A DNA stretch of 33,910 bases. It comes from Bacteroidota bacterium. Lineage in GTDB: Bacteria; Bacteroidota; Bacteroidia; NS11-12g; UBA9320. Under the pieces are notes generated by a model, which searched no databases, was not told the DNA's origin, and saw only the letters and a program-made list of their open reading frames with translations. Both the position numbers and the translations under genes were made by a program. The DNA lies in contig JAIBDD010000028.1 in the NCBI GenBank assembly GCA_024679565.1, positions 1-33,910 on the forward strand, read 5' to 3'. Below, piece by piece: positions 1 to 7,497 of this stretch; within the stretch, counting starts at the first letter, position 1; each line of letters starts with the position of its first letter.

Positions 1-280
1 TACCGTTAACGACCACAACTTTTGAACTGCATCGGTAAGTCCTCCACAGTGTTTGTTCCAACTCTTTATTTCCATGTGCTTTACAAATATCAATAATAGA
101 TAGGATCATTGATTGAGTTAGAAATTTACGCTTCGCTTTCCCTGTCGCAACCTTTGTTTTTGTAATGTCAGACCCATTACCCACTAGTCTCAATGGCTCA
201 CACCCTTCTTGAGCTGTCCAGTCTTGTGCTAATGTATTAAAGCACCCTTGCTTCGGATGTGACGGCAACCTATTTCCCAT
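1..280 (-). CDS. Partial protein, probable Rep-like protein of the mobile element (C-terminus off window)
   Basis: An open frame begins with ATG at 280 and runs 93 codons to the window edge without a stop. The start lies 3 bases after the stop of the HTH gene at 284, with AGG between them, so the two are translationally close and share an operon. The last visible residues, around WRTYRCSSKVVVVNG, recall the region before the Cys-rich zinc-binding motif of replication (Rep) proteins in Bacteroidota mobile elements. That is from memory and the diagnostic Cys cluster would lie outside the window. The frame is certain as an ORF; the Rep assignment is an inference from this fragment and from its position behind an excisionase-type gene. 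Confidence 0.5.
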   Translation of the reverse strand, partial: MGNRLPSHPKQGCFNTLAQDWTAQEGCEPLRLVGNGSDITKTKVATGKAKRKFLTQSMILSIIDICKAHGNKELEQTLWRTYRCSSKVVVVNG

Positions 281-283
281 CCT

Positions 284-619
284 CTATTTCCGTTTAGTGA
301 TATAAGATTCTGATACTTTTTTTATCTCATTGTTAGTCTTCTTTCGACGTTGTTTGAGATACTCTATAAGTTCAGTGCTAGAGAAGTACAAATGCTTACT
401 TCCCTTCATATACGGCAGCTCATTTTTGCTCACTTTAGTGTAAATAGTAGGCACTTGCAGATTGAGAAAATCGGCTGCTTCCTTAACTGTAAGTAGCTTC
501 TCTTCTATTTGAAGGTTCTGGTTCGGACTTGTCTTGACTTCCGATTGCACTTCTCGAATCCAACGTTTGAAGATTGGCTCGAGTTTAGAAAGTGGCACAT
601 TGAAAAATACTTGTTCCAT
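284..619 (-). CDS. Helix-turn-helix protein, excisionase/MerR-like (HTH_17 type)
   Basis: A 111-aa protein with one DNA-binding domain at about residues 41-91. It opens with LLTVKEAADFLNL, a classic HTH_17 start, followed by the recognition helix VPTIYTKVSKNELPYMKG and a small wing. The N-terminal 35 residues are amphipathic and the C-terminus is Lys/Arg-rich. Small proteins of this kind act in Bacteroidota integrative elements as recombination directionality factors or as activators of the downstream rep/mob genes. Here the gene sits directly upstream of a Rep-like frame (3-base gap) and directly downstream of an 11-bp iterated repeat, which is a plausible binding site. Its exact role, excision or replication control, cannot be told from sequence alone. 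Confidence 0.8.
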   Translation of the reverse strand: MEQVFFNVPLSKLEPIFKRWIREVQSEVKTSPNQNLQIEEKLLTVKEAADFLNLQVPTIYTKVSKNELPYMKGSKHLYFSSTELIEYLKQRRKKTNNEIKKVSESYITKRK

Positions 620-653
620 TCTGTGATGATTTTAGAATGGCAACTACAATTGT

Positions 654-693
654 GGTAACCAGTTACTAAAGGGTTACCAAATGGTTACTAAAT
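654..693. repeat. Three 11-bp tandem GTTAC repeats plus one inverted half-site
   Basis: GTTAC(T/C)AAA occurs at 662, 673 and 684, exactly 11 bp apart, so each copy faces the same side of the helix. An inverted GTAAC at 655-659 forms a dyad with the first copy (GTAAC-CA-GTTAC). The array fills the short spacer before the HTH gene (start 619) and its Rep-like partner. This looks like an iteron or operator array for the HTH or Rep protein; which one is an inference. Confidence 0.6.
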
Positions 694-717
694 TGAAACA
701 AACCTTATAAATTGCTG

Positions 718-1902
718 TTAATCAGGCAATTCATTTTTCAAAAAATTTCTATCTTTTTCTACAATTTTAACTGTTGAGGAAAAATTATCTTTTAAGAAAT
801 CAATAATTGACTCAAGTTTACTAATTGGATAATCATTCGTTTTGTTAATCCGATTTCTTGCGTCATAATAGCTTGTCTTAAAGTGAGCCATGGTCGTTGA
901 CAAACCATAGTCTCTCATAAATTCCTCCATTCGAGCTTTTTTACTTCGGTGCTTGGAAAGTAGTTTTTTCTCGTCAGCGTAATAAAATATCGTAGCCCAT
1001 TCTAAAACACTAAAGTCATGTTGATTCGGTTTTGAGGTGTCTGCTTCATTATTATTAGCTACCAACCAGTCCAGATATTCAAGACAGGCAAATTGGTAGA
1101 GTGTTTTTTCGTCATCGTCTAACGGGAGAATGGATATTGAATCTGTTACTATTTTAACATACGCTTTTTCTTTCTGTAGAATTGACTTCACCAAACTAGT
1201 ATTACTATATGCAAGACTACTTTGAAATTGTCTTTTCAGCTTCACCTGTTTGACATCCGTATAAATTTGATACAATTCGTTCACAGATTTTACTGGCTCA
1301 ACTCGATTTTCATATTTAGAGTCTTTTGCCATTCCTGTCAATTTGATACGATCTGATTCATTTAACCAAAGAAACGCAGGAAAGCCCGAGATCGTCACAT
1401 TCATAGTATTTACAGAAAGATTATCATGCGTCGTATTTTGAGAACAGGTAAAAGCTTTTAGGATAATTAAGTCTTCCCCATTTTTGGAGCTTCTTATTGG
1501 CTTATACTCAATCTTTATCTTGTTCTCAATATATGCAAGTAAAACATCTACTGCATCCCAATACGCAGTTCTGAAATGAGTCAATATGCCGTTATAAAGT
1601 GCCTTAGCGTCCTTTTTACAATCAAATAAGAGTAATACAAGTGCGTGTGAACAATTAGAGAAATTTTGATAGATAGTAGAATGATACTCTATCTCAGCAC
1701 CCTTGAATTTTTCAGGTATTTTATAATTGATATTTACATCTGCCAAATTCACAACCACATTTGTACACTCCATTCGCATGTCGTAGAGCCATTTGGTCAT
1801 TTCCTTTTTTTCCAATTCCTTTAGTCCTTCTATTGCAGACGATCCATGTTTTAAAATTGAATCAAAAATCTCATGTTTAGTTACCTCATTCATATCTTTC
1901 AC
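718..1902 (-). CDS. Hypothetical 394-aa protein of the mobile element
   Basis: Not recognised. It lies 39 bases downstream of the integrase on the same strand, so it is probably co-transcribed with it. There is no signal peptide and no convincing membrane segment; the composition is that of a soluble, mixed alpha/beta protein. Two halves can be seen: residues 1-290, with a Lys-rich linker around 215-225, and a C-terminal module from about 295 to 394 that is helical, rich in Lys/Arg, and ends in KNELPD. A similar helical C-terminal module occurs, as far as I recall, in accessory proteins of other Bacteroidota islands, where the N-terminal half varies. The stop at 718 leaves a 98-bp spacer holding the GTTAC repeat array before the HTH gene. 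Function unknown; it could be regulatory or cargo. Confidence 0.7.
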   Translation of the reverse strand: MKDMNEVTKHEIFDSILKHGSSAIEGLKELEKKEMTKWLYDMRMECTNVVVNLADVNINYKIPEKFKGAEIEYHSTIYQNFSNCSHALVLLLFDCKKDAKALYNGILTHFRTAYWDAVDVLLAYIENKIKIEYKPIRSSKNGEDLIILKAFTCSQNTTHDNLSVNTMNVTISGFPAFLWLNESDRIKLTGMAKDSKYENRVEPVKSVNELYQIYTDVKQVKLKRQFQSSLAYSNTSLVKSILQKEKAYVKIVTDSISILPLDDDEKTLYQFACLEYLDWLVANNNEADTSKPNQHDFSVLEWATIFYYADEKKLLSKHRSKKARMEEFMRDYGLSTTMAHFKTSYYDARNRINKTNDYPISKLESIIDFLKDNFSSTVKIVEKDRNFLKNELPD

Positions 1903-1941
1903 ATTGGGTTAATTTTGCTTTAACAAAAAAATAATCATCTG

Positions 1942-3099
1942 TTACAAATCCAGTACAATCTTACCCGTTGCTTGTCGCTTTGACTTGTCTACTACCTTCG
2001 CATATATCTGTGTTGTTTTTAGGCTTCTATGTCCTAACATTTTTGACACAGTGTAAATGTCAGTACCTCCCAATAATTGCAGGGAAGCATAAGTGTGTCT
2101 AAAATTGTGAAACGTTATCTTTTTTGTAATTCCTGCCCGAAGTAACCAATTCCGAATTTTATCATTATTGTGAGAAGAATATTTAAGCCCCAAAAAAACA
2201 AGGTCGTTTTGTGGCATTTCATTTGGATTTGACTTTCCTTTAGTGAGTTGATATGCTTGCTCTGGAATTGGCAACATTTCGACATTTTTAGTTTTCTTAT
2301 GTCGATATTTAATAAAAAAACCGAAGTCTTTAATAAATTCCAATTCATCCCACGTCATTCTTTGAATATCTGAAAACCTCAAACCCGTCAACGCTGAAAA
2401 TAACATTGCATCTTTCAATACAGGAATCTCAAATGGCATTTTAACAAGTTTATTTACTTCTTCTATTGTAAGAAATTCGCGAACGGTTTCCTCCTCTTTT
2501 ATAGGCGTAATTTTAGTATTGAGGTCAATGGGCAGAACACCATCTTTAAAAGCCTGTTTTAGTGCTGCTTTGACCTTATTGAAGTATGACGCAGCTGAAT
2601 TTTGTGAAAGTTTCATTTTTTCGCTTCTCATGCTTTGAGTTGTTAAAAGATGTTCTTTAAATTCCTCAAAAAATGTAACGTTGAGATCCTTAAACTTTAC
2701 ACTTCCAGTTGTAAAATTCTCAAGGTGTTTTAGTGCCGAAACCCAGTTATCATGGTTACTAGCTTTACGTTTTTTTGTTAGCTTAGTAAAGTATTCAATA
2801 AAGCATTGCTCTCCTAATTCCTTAATTTTCAATTGCTCCTTTTCGTATTGGCTGTATATCTCAGGTTTATTAAGTTGATTCTCTCGTTTTTGTCTAATGC
2901 TGCTTCCAATCTTCCGCGTTTCCAAATTGTGTTCTTTATCAAATGGCGTTTTCGGCTTGTCGTAGATATAAAGTCCTAAAAACTCCCTTCTCGTTGGCTC
3001 ACCAGTTTTATGATGTGGTATCGGTGGGTAAAAATCTAAATACAGGCTTTTACGTCCTTTTGATATTGGTTTTTCTCTGAGTGTTACTTTAGTTGTCAT
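1942..3099 (-). CDS. Tyrosine recombinase (site-specific integrase)
   Basis: A 385-aa phage-type integrase, the full length expected for Bacteroidota element integrases. The N-terminal arm-binding domain covers about residues 1-85, with a beta-rich start (RKSLYLDFYPP), followed by a SAM-like core-binding domain at about 90-200. The catalytic domain shows every active-site residue: R241 in ALTGLRFSD, K269 in the beta-hairpin, H331 and R334 in HNFRHT, H357 in MLGH, and the nucleophile Y366 in TQIYAKV. The gene follows the zinc-finger/HTH regulator by 10 bases and precedes the 394-aa gene, so the three form one operon reading away from mnmE into the element. It should catalyse insertion at, and excision from, the mnmE 3' end. 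Intact and apparently functional. Confidence 0.95.
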   Translation of the reverse strand: MTTKVTLREKPISKGRKSLYLDFYPPIPHHKTGEPTRREFLGLYIYDKPKTPFDKEHNLETRKIGSSIRQKRENQLNKPEIYSQYEKEQLKIKELGEQCFIEYFTKLTKKRKASNHDNWVSALKHLENFTTGSVKFKDLNVTFFEEFKEHLLTTQSMRSEKMKLSQNSAASYFNKVKAALKQAFKDGVLPIDLNTKITPIKEEETVREFLTIEEVNKLVKMPFEIPVLKDAMLFSALTGLRFSDIQRMTWDELEFIKDFGFFIKYRHKKTKNVEMLPIPEQAYQLTKGKSNPNEMPQNDLVFLGLKYSSHNNDKIRNWLLRAGITKKITFHNFRHTYASLQLLGGTDIYTVSKMLGHRSLKTTQIYAKVVDKSKRQATGKIVLDL

Positions 3100-3109
3100 G
3101 GTTGTTTGA

Positions 3110-3664
3110 TTACTTACTTAATATTTCATCTATCAGAACTTTAGGCACATAAGCAAACTTCCCATTGCGGATCTTTGGCATTTTGTGTCTCGCAATTAAT
3201 TGTTGTATCGTACTTTCTGAAACTCCGTATCTGGTCTTAATCTCTTTTAGGTTGTAACAGTCGGAAACCTCATATTTCTCAATTTCCTCTGTTGTCTCCT
3301 TCTTTTTTGGTTGAACTAGGATTTCATCAAGTGACGACCTTTTAACTCGAGTAATTCTTTCCGACAAATTGATTGCTTCTATTTTTCCAATATTGATTAA
3401 TCGGTATGTGGTACGCAACGAACAACCAAGTAACGTGGCTACCTCCTTAACGCTCAAAAACTCTTTAGCCTTTAGCGTTTCGATTGGTTGAGTTTTGATT
3501 TTCTTGGTTTCCTGATTACTCTTCTCAATCTTTTGATTTTTGAGACGAGCTTTATAAGCACGTTTAGAACATGTACCTCCACAATATCTGGTAACCGTCG
3601 TCTTTGCAGTAAACTCTTCACCACAATGTTCACAAATACGCTGTACCTGAATGTTTGAACTCAT
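3110..3664 (-). CDS. Zinc-finger protein with two helix-turn-helix domains
   Basis: A 184-aa DNA-binding protein, the first gene of the integrase operon. Residues 11-32 carry a treble-clef-like zinc site (C11, C14, C28, C32) followed by a basic helix ([10 protein letters not shown]). A first HTH_17 domain covers about 66-116 ([20 protein letters not shown]) and a second, diverged one covers about 136-183 ([20 protein letters not shown]). Related zinc/HTH proteins accompany integrases in Bacteroidota elements. Two HTH domains suggest that it binds two sites or a direct repeat, and four TAAG units phased at 10 bp lie immediately upstream of its start. It is probably a regulator or directionality factor of integration. 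Function is inferred from domains and position. Confidence 0.85.
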   Translation of the reverse strand: MSSNIQVQRICEHCGEEFTAKTTVTRYCGGTCSKRAYKARLKNQKIEKSNQETKKIKTQPIETLKAKEFLSVKEVATLLGCSLRTTYRLINIGKIEAINLSERITRVKRSSLDEILVQPKKKETTEEIEKYEVSDCYNLKEIKTRYGVSESTIQQLIARHKMPKIRNGKFAYVPKVLIDEILSK

Positions 3665-3670
3665 TTAGAT

Positions 3671-3709
3671 AGCGTTAAGTACAATTAAGAAGCAATAAGA
3701 AGTATTAAG
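3671..3709. repeat. Four TAAG units phased at exactly 10 bp
   Basis: TAAG begins at 3676, 3686, 3696 and 3706; read on the minus strand these are four decamers each starting CTTA. The array ends 7 bases from the ATG of the zinc-finger/HTH gene (3664). One-helical-turn spacing puts all copies on one DNA face, as expected for cooperative binding by a repressor, or for phased A/T-rich bending near an att site. The spacing is read directly; the function is inferred. Confidence 0.55.
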
Positions 3710-3766
3710 TGCCATAATTTCGCCAACCGCCTAGAGAATTGTGTCCCTTCTCCATTCGAGGTACAA

Positions 3767-3774
3767 CGAAGGTA
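3767..3774 (-). promoter_or_regulatory. Candidate -7 box for the integrase operon
   Basis: On the minus strand TACCTTCG matches the Bacteroidota -7 consensus TAnnTTTG at seven of eight positions. A TTTG lies 15-16 bases further upstream, a little closer than usual. It is part of an 11-bp direct repeat of AGGTACAA (3759-3766 and 3770-3777). It would give a leader of about 95 bases that includes the TAAG array. Confidence 0.35.
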
Positions 3775-3884
3775 CAAATAGAATCGAAACAAACAGATAA
3801 TAAAAAGAAGTAACGACAAACTACATTTGCGCTATTGTTAGTAATTATAAAGGTTGTAGCGAATTATTGCTAGTTTATTATTTG

Positions 3885-3916
3885 TTTGATTTAACGACTT
3901 ACTTTCCAATACAAAA
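3885..3916. other. Putative attachment site: mnmE 3' end / mobile element junction
   Basis: The last codons of mnmE (ending C-I-G-K-stop, 3899-3916) adjoin the integrase operon of the element with no gene between. The 3' end of mnmE (trmE/thdF) is a known integration target: SGI1-type islands recombine in its last 18 bp. The mnmE reading frame is intact, as expected when the core site restores the gene's end. The second copy of the core was looked for in 1-3898 and not found, so it must lie beyond the left edge. Exact core boundaries cannot be set from one side. Confidence 0.5.
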
Positions 3917-5245
3917 CCGCCCAAATATTGAGTCCAACAATTCATCGTTGGTGACCTCACCGGTGATAAGTCCGAGTTGGTAAAGCGCACTGCGAATATC
4001 TAAAGCGACTAAATCACTTGGGATGTCATTCGACAACCCTTCAAGTACCGTATGTAATGCTTCGGAACTTTTGGTTAACGCATCGGCATGACGGGCATTA
4101 TTGACAATCGTTTCGTTACCAAGTTCATAAATATTGGTAATGTGCTCTAGTCGATCCATCAAAGGCTGTAGCTTTTTTTCCTTGGCTGATATAGAAACAA
4201 TATCTTTTGGCCAATCAGATGATTTGAAATCTATCGTGTCGGTTTTATTGGCAACCAAAACCGTATGCTCAACATTGGGTAGCTCACCTAATTCGGTTTC
4301 TAACTCTTGAGGTGTAGTTTTTCTGGCATCAAACAAATAAACCAACAATTCTGCCTTATCCATTTCTGCCCTGGTCTTCCCCACACCTATTTGCTCTATA
4401 TGGTCAGAGCTTTCTCTTAAACCTGCAGTATCAATCAATCGAAACTGCACACCGTTCAACACAAACATTTCTTCTATGGTGTCGCGCGTTGTCCCCTCAA
4501 TCTCCGAGACAATGGCTCTATCTTCATTGAGCAAGGCATTCAACAAGGTGCTCTTTCCGGCATTGGGTTTACCCGCGATCACCGTATTTATACCATTTTT
4601 CATAGCATTTCCTGCCACAAACGAAGACCGCAGTTTTTCAATTTGTGTTAGGATCTCTTCAACCAAAGCGCGGAGCTTAGGTCGATTAGCAAACTCAACG
4701 TCTTCTTCACCAAAATCGTTTTCCAATTCAATCAGCGCAGCAAAATCTATCAGTTCTTGTCTAAGGTATTTGATATCATCACTAAAGCCCCCACGAATTT
4801 GGCTGATTGCCATTTGTAAACTCGCTTCGCTATTCGAATGAATCATGTCTGCAACAGCCTCTGCTTGCGCCAAATCTAACTTTTGATTAAGAAATGCCCG
4901 TAACGTAAACTCGCCTGGATCTGCCATTCGAGCACCGTATTTGATTAGAGTTTCAAGAACGCGTTTGACAATAAAGGGTGAACCATGACATGATATCTCT
5001 AATGAGTCTTCTCCGGTATATGAATGCGGATTTAAGAATAAGCTTACCAATACCTCATCAATATTTGTATTGCCATCCTTAATAAACCCATAATGTATGG
5101 TATAGCCAGCCTTTCCTAGTAAAGGTCTAGAAAAACACTTATCGACTATGGCAACTGCGTCGTTGCCAGATATGCGTACGACCGATATCGCAGAAATTCC
5201 TGCAGGTGTTGCCGGGGCAACTATGGTATCTTGTAAGTTTAACAT
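3899..5245 (-). CDS. mnmE: tRNA modification GTPase MnmE (TrmE)
   Basis: With MnmG, MnmE installs the carboxymethylaminomethyl group on U34 of tRNAs, using methylene-THF bound by its N-terminal domain. The protein is 448 aa, close to the E. coli length of 454. The N-terminal domain (about 1-118) contains the family signature DPGEFTLRAFLN at 109-120. The inserted G domain shows the P-loop GKPNAGKS (225-232), GTTRDT (251-256), DTAG (272-275) and NKTD. The C-terminus is the invariant FCIGK with the essential cysteine at 445. It follows the LOG-family gene by 35 bases and has its own -7 box at 5257-5264. Its 3' end is the probable insertion target of the mobile element to its left. Confidence 0.98.
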   Translation of the reverse strand: MLNLQDTIVAPATPAGISAISVVRISGNDAVAIVDKCFSRPLLGKAGYTIHYGFIKDGNTNIDEVLVSLFLNPHSYTGEDSLEISCHGSPFIVKRVLETLIKYGARMADPGEFTLRAFLNQKLDLAQAEAVADMIHSNSEASLQMAISQIRGGFSDDIKYLRQELIDFAALIELENDFGEEDVEFANRPKLRALVEEILTQIEKLRSSFVAGNAMKNGINTVIAGKPNAGKSTLLNALLNEDRAIVSEIEGTTRDTIEEMFVLNGVQFRLIDTAGLRESSDHIEQIGVGKTRAEMDKAELLVYLFDARKTTPQELETELGELPNVEHTVLVANKTDTIDFKSSDWPKDIVSISAKEKKLQPLMDRLEHITNIYELGNETIVNNARHADALTKSSEALHTVLEGLSNDIPSDLVALDIRSALYQLGLITGEVTNDELLDSIFGRFCIGK

Positions 5246-5256
5246 GAGCTACGGCA

Positions 5257-5264
5257 CAAAGGTA
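5257..5264 (-). promoter_or_regulatory. -7 box TACCTTTG for mnmE
   Basis: An exact TAnnTTTG match on the minus strand, 11 bases from the mnmE ATG. It predicts a leader of only a few nucleotides. No clear TTG element was found at the usual distance upstream, which would lie inside the LOG gene's 3' end. Confidence 0.45.
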
Positions 5265-5280
5265 CAATAGCCAGTCTGAA

Positions 5281-5985
5281 TTAGAAGTTCAGACTCATGC
5301 TGTATTTACTGTAGAACTCTAAGATTTCGTTTACCGCTTCGTCTGCAGTATCAACTAGCTTAAAAAGATACATATCGTCAGGACTTAAGTTCTGTTCTTT
5401 CTCCAACATGGTATCTTTAATCCAGTCGATTAATCCCTTCCAGAAATCTGTACCCACCAAAATAATCGGAAACTTTGCAGTCTTTTGGGTTTGCACCAAA
5501 GTTAAGGCTTCAAACAACTCATCTAAGGTTCCAAACCCACCAGGCAAAACAATAAACCCTTGGGCGTATTTCATGAACATTACCTTACGGACAAAGAAAA
5601 AATTAAAGTCGATTAACTTGTCTTGGTCGATATACGGATTGGCAGATTGCTCGAAAGGCAATTCAATATTTAAACCAACCGATGCCCCTTTTTCTTTGCT
5701 GGCACCTAAATTACCCGCTTCCATGATGCCTGGACCACCTCCGGTGATTACTCCAAGCCCAACAGAAGCCAGTTTCTGACCTATATCGGTGGCCATTTCA
5801 TAATACTTGGTTCCTGGTTTGGTTCGCGCAGATCCAAATACAGAAACACATGGGCCAATCTTTGCCAAAGTATCGTAGCCTTCAACAAATTCAGCCATCA
5901 CCTTAAATATATTCCAGCTATCTGAGCTCTTAATTTCAGGCCACTGCTTTATCTTAAATGCTTTCTTTATTCTTTCGTTATCCAT
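5281..5985 (-). CDS. LOG-family protein (TIGR00730; putative nucleotide 5'-monophosphate phosphoribohydrolase)
   Basis: A 234-aa cytosolic protein of the LOG/lysine-decarboxylase-like Rossmann family. Residues 82-90 read GGGPGIMEA and 148-156 read PGGFGTLDE, the two motifs that define the family, and R133-K134 precede the second motif as in active enzymes. LOG enzymes split cytokinin riboside monophosphates, and bacterial members release ribose 5-phosphate from AMP and similar nucleotides; the physiological substrate here is unknown. The N-terminal 40 residues are a helical extension typical of the longer bacterial group. It starts 3 bases after the symporter gene, so it belongs to the muramidase-symporter operon, with mnmE next downstream. 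Confidence 0.9.
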   Translation of the reverse strand: MDNERIKKAFKIKQWPEIKSSDSWNIFKVMAEFVEGYDTLAKIGPCVSVFGSARTKPGTKYYEMATDIGQKLASVGLGVITGGGPGIMEAGNLGASKEKGASVGLNIELPFEQSANPYIDQDKLIDFNFFFVRKVMFMKYAQGFIVLPGGFGTLDELFEALTLVQTQKTAKFPIILVGTDFWKGLIDWIKDTMLEKEQNLSPDDMYLFKLVDTADEAVNEILEFYSKYSMSLNF

Positions 5986-5988
5986 AAA

Positions 5989-7497
5989 CTATATTTCGTT
6001 ATCAAGTATGTCGACTTCATCTTTTGGTTCAGCATGAAGCTTCACTTTCTCATTTGATTCTTTGGCCAATGCAAGCAGGACAAATGTAATGCATCCATTG
6101 ATAAGAATTAATTCGAACCCAGGCTTGTATCCATTTATCCATTGTGGCGAATACGTATAGTAAAACCACGTTAATGCTATACTTAGTATGGTGATTACCG
6201 GAATTACTTTATCCTTGACCTTAATCTGTGTTAAAATCCCAAAAAAGAATAGCCCCAATAAAGGCCCATAGGTAAAACCAGCTGCAGTAAACAATTGTTT
6301 GATTACCGCATCATTATTGATTTCTTTAAACACCAAAATGGTAAAGAATAATACGGCGGCAAACCCTAAATGCACCAAACGTCGAGTTTTAATATCGGTA
6401 GGTCGTTTCGATTCAAAGCCGAGAAAATCAACACAAAAACTTGTGGTTAATGCGGTTAGAGCGCTATCAGCACTAGAATATGCCGCAGCAACCAATCCTA
6501 AAATAAAAAACAGTCCAATCATTGGCGAGGCATGTTGAAGCGCGATGGTAGGAAATAGCTGATCTGAAGAAGCAACCTCCCCAACGTTCGCAAACGCTTG
6601 ATATTGATAAAGCAATGCACCCAAACTCAAAAACACAATATTGACGATGATAAACATCACCATTTGCGCATAGATATTCTTTTGAGCCGATTTAATATTT
6701 TTGATACTCAAATTCTTTTGCATCATGTCCTGGTCTAACCCGGTCATCACCAATGCGATAAATGCGCCTCCTACAAACTGCTTCCAGAAAAAATTATTAC
6801 TCTTCCAGTCCCAATGAAAAATCTGTGTATTTGGATCGTCTGCCAGGGCACTGATTAAGCCGTCAAAACTGAGATTCATTTGACTGGCGATATACCCTAT
6901 GGTTAGCACAACCGCTAACACCAAAAATGTAGTTTGAAACACATCGGTGTATACAACCGTTTTGATCCCACTTTTAGTGGTATACGTAAATATGAGAAGA
7001 ATGGTAATCGCTACGGTTGCCCAATACGGGAAATCGAAACTCGTAAACAATGGTTTAAATATGGCTAAATGCAAAACCCCAGCCACAAGAAACAACCTAA
7101 ATGACGCACCAATTACTCTTGAAATCAAGAAATAGGCAGCTCCTGTTTTATACCCATTCGTGCCGTAACGCTTATCGAGGTAGGTGTAAATAGACGTTAG
7201 GTTTAATCTGTAGTATAATGGCAGTAACACTTGAGAGATAACCACGTAGCCGATTAAATACCCAAACACCGTTTGCATATAACCAAAGTGCGTGGCATTG
7301 ACCCAACCAGGTATAGAGATAAAGGTAACGCCCGACAGAGACGCTCCAATCATACCAAAGGCAACCAAAAACCATGGCGACTTTCTGTTCCCGTTATAAA
7401 AAGATGTTTTGTCTGCAGTTTTTCCTGATACCCACGAAATGAATACCAATACCAAAAAGTATCCCACCAACACCAGCAAATTGGTTATTGGACTCAT
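5989..7497 (-). CDS. Sodium:solute symporter (SSS family)
   Basis: A 502-aa inner-membrane protein with about 13 hydrophobic segments, the standard SSS/LeuT-fold count and length. The first helix (LLVLVGYFLVLVFISW) is followed by the family-typical loop (Y/F)NGNRKSPW and a Gly/Ser-rich helix (AFGMIGASLSGVTF) that corresponds to the sodium and substrate site region. The cytosolic tail is short and acidic. The substrate cannot be read from sequence; members carry sugars, sialic acid, proline, pantothenate and others. The gene overlaps the upstream muramidase gene by 4 bases and is followed 3 bases later by the LOG gene. Being coupled to a cell-wall hydrolase makes a cell-wall sugar or peptide a reasonable but unproven guess. 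Confidence 0.92.
   Translation of the reverse strand: MSPITNLLVLVGYFLVLVFISWVSGKTADKTSFYNGNRKSPWFLVAFGMIGASLSGVTFISIPGWVNATHFGYMQTVFGYLIGYVVISQVLLPLYYRLNLTSIYTYLDKRYGTNGYKTGAAYFLISRVIGASFRLFLVAGVLHLAIFKPLFTSFDFPYWATVAITILLIFTYTTKSGIKTVVYTDVFQTTFLVLAVVLTIGYIASQMNLSFDGLISALADDPNTQIFHWDWKSNNFFWKQFVGGAFIALVMTGLDQDMMQKNLSIKNIKSAQKNIYAQMVMFIIVNIVFLSLGALLYQYQAFANVGEVASSDQLFPTIALQHASPMIGLFFILGLVAAAYSSADSALTALTTSFCVDFLGFESKRPTDIKTRRLVHLGFAAVLFFTILVFKEINNDAVIKQLFTAAGFTYGPLLGLFFFGILTQIKVKDKVIPVITILSIALTWFYYTYSPQWINGYKPGFELILINGCITFVLLALAKESNEKVKLHAEPKDEVDILDNEI

Noticed and set aside
3665-3898. Possible small gene between the mobile element and mnmE
   Set aside because: No frame of useful length on either strand; the segment holds repeats and a promoter-like box only.
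1-3898. Second copy of the mnmE-end core as the far att site
   Set aside because: Searched by eye for the CTTTCCAATAC core; only partial matches such as one near 3387 were seen, so the far end must be outside.
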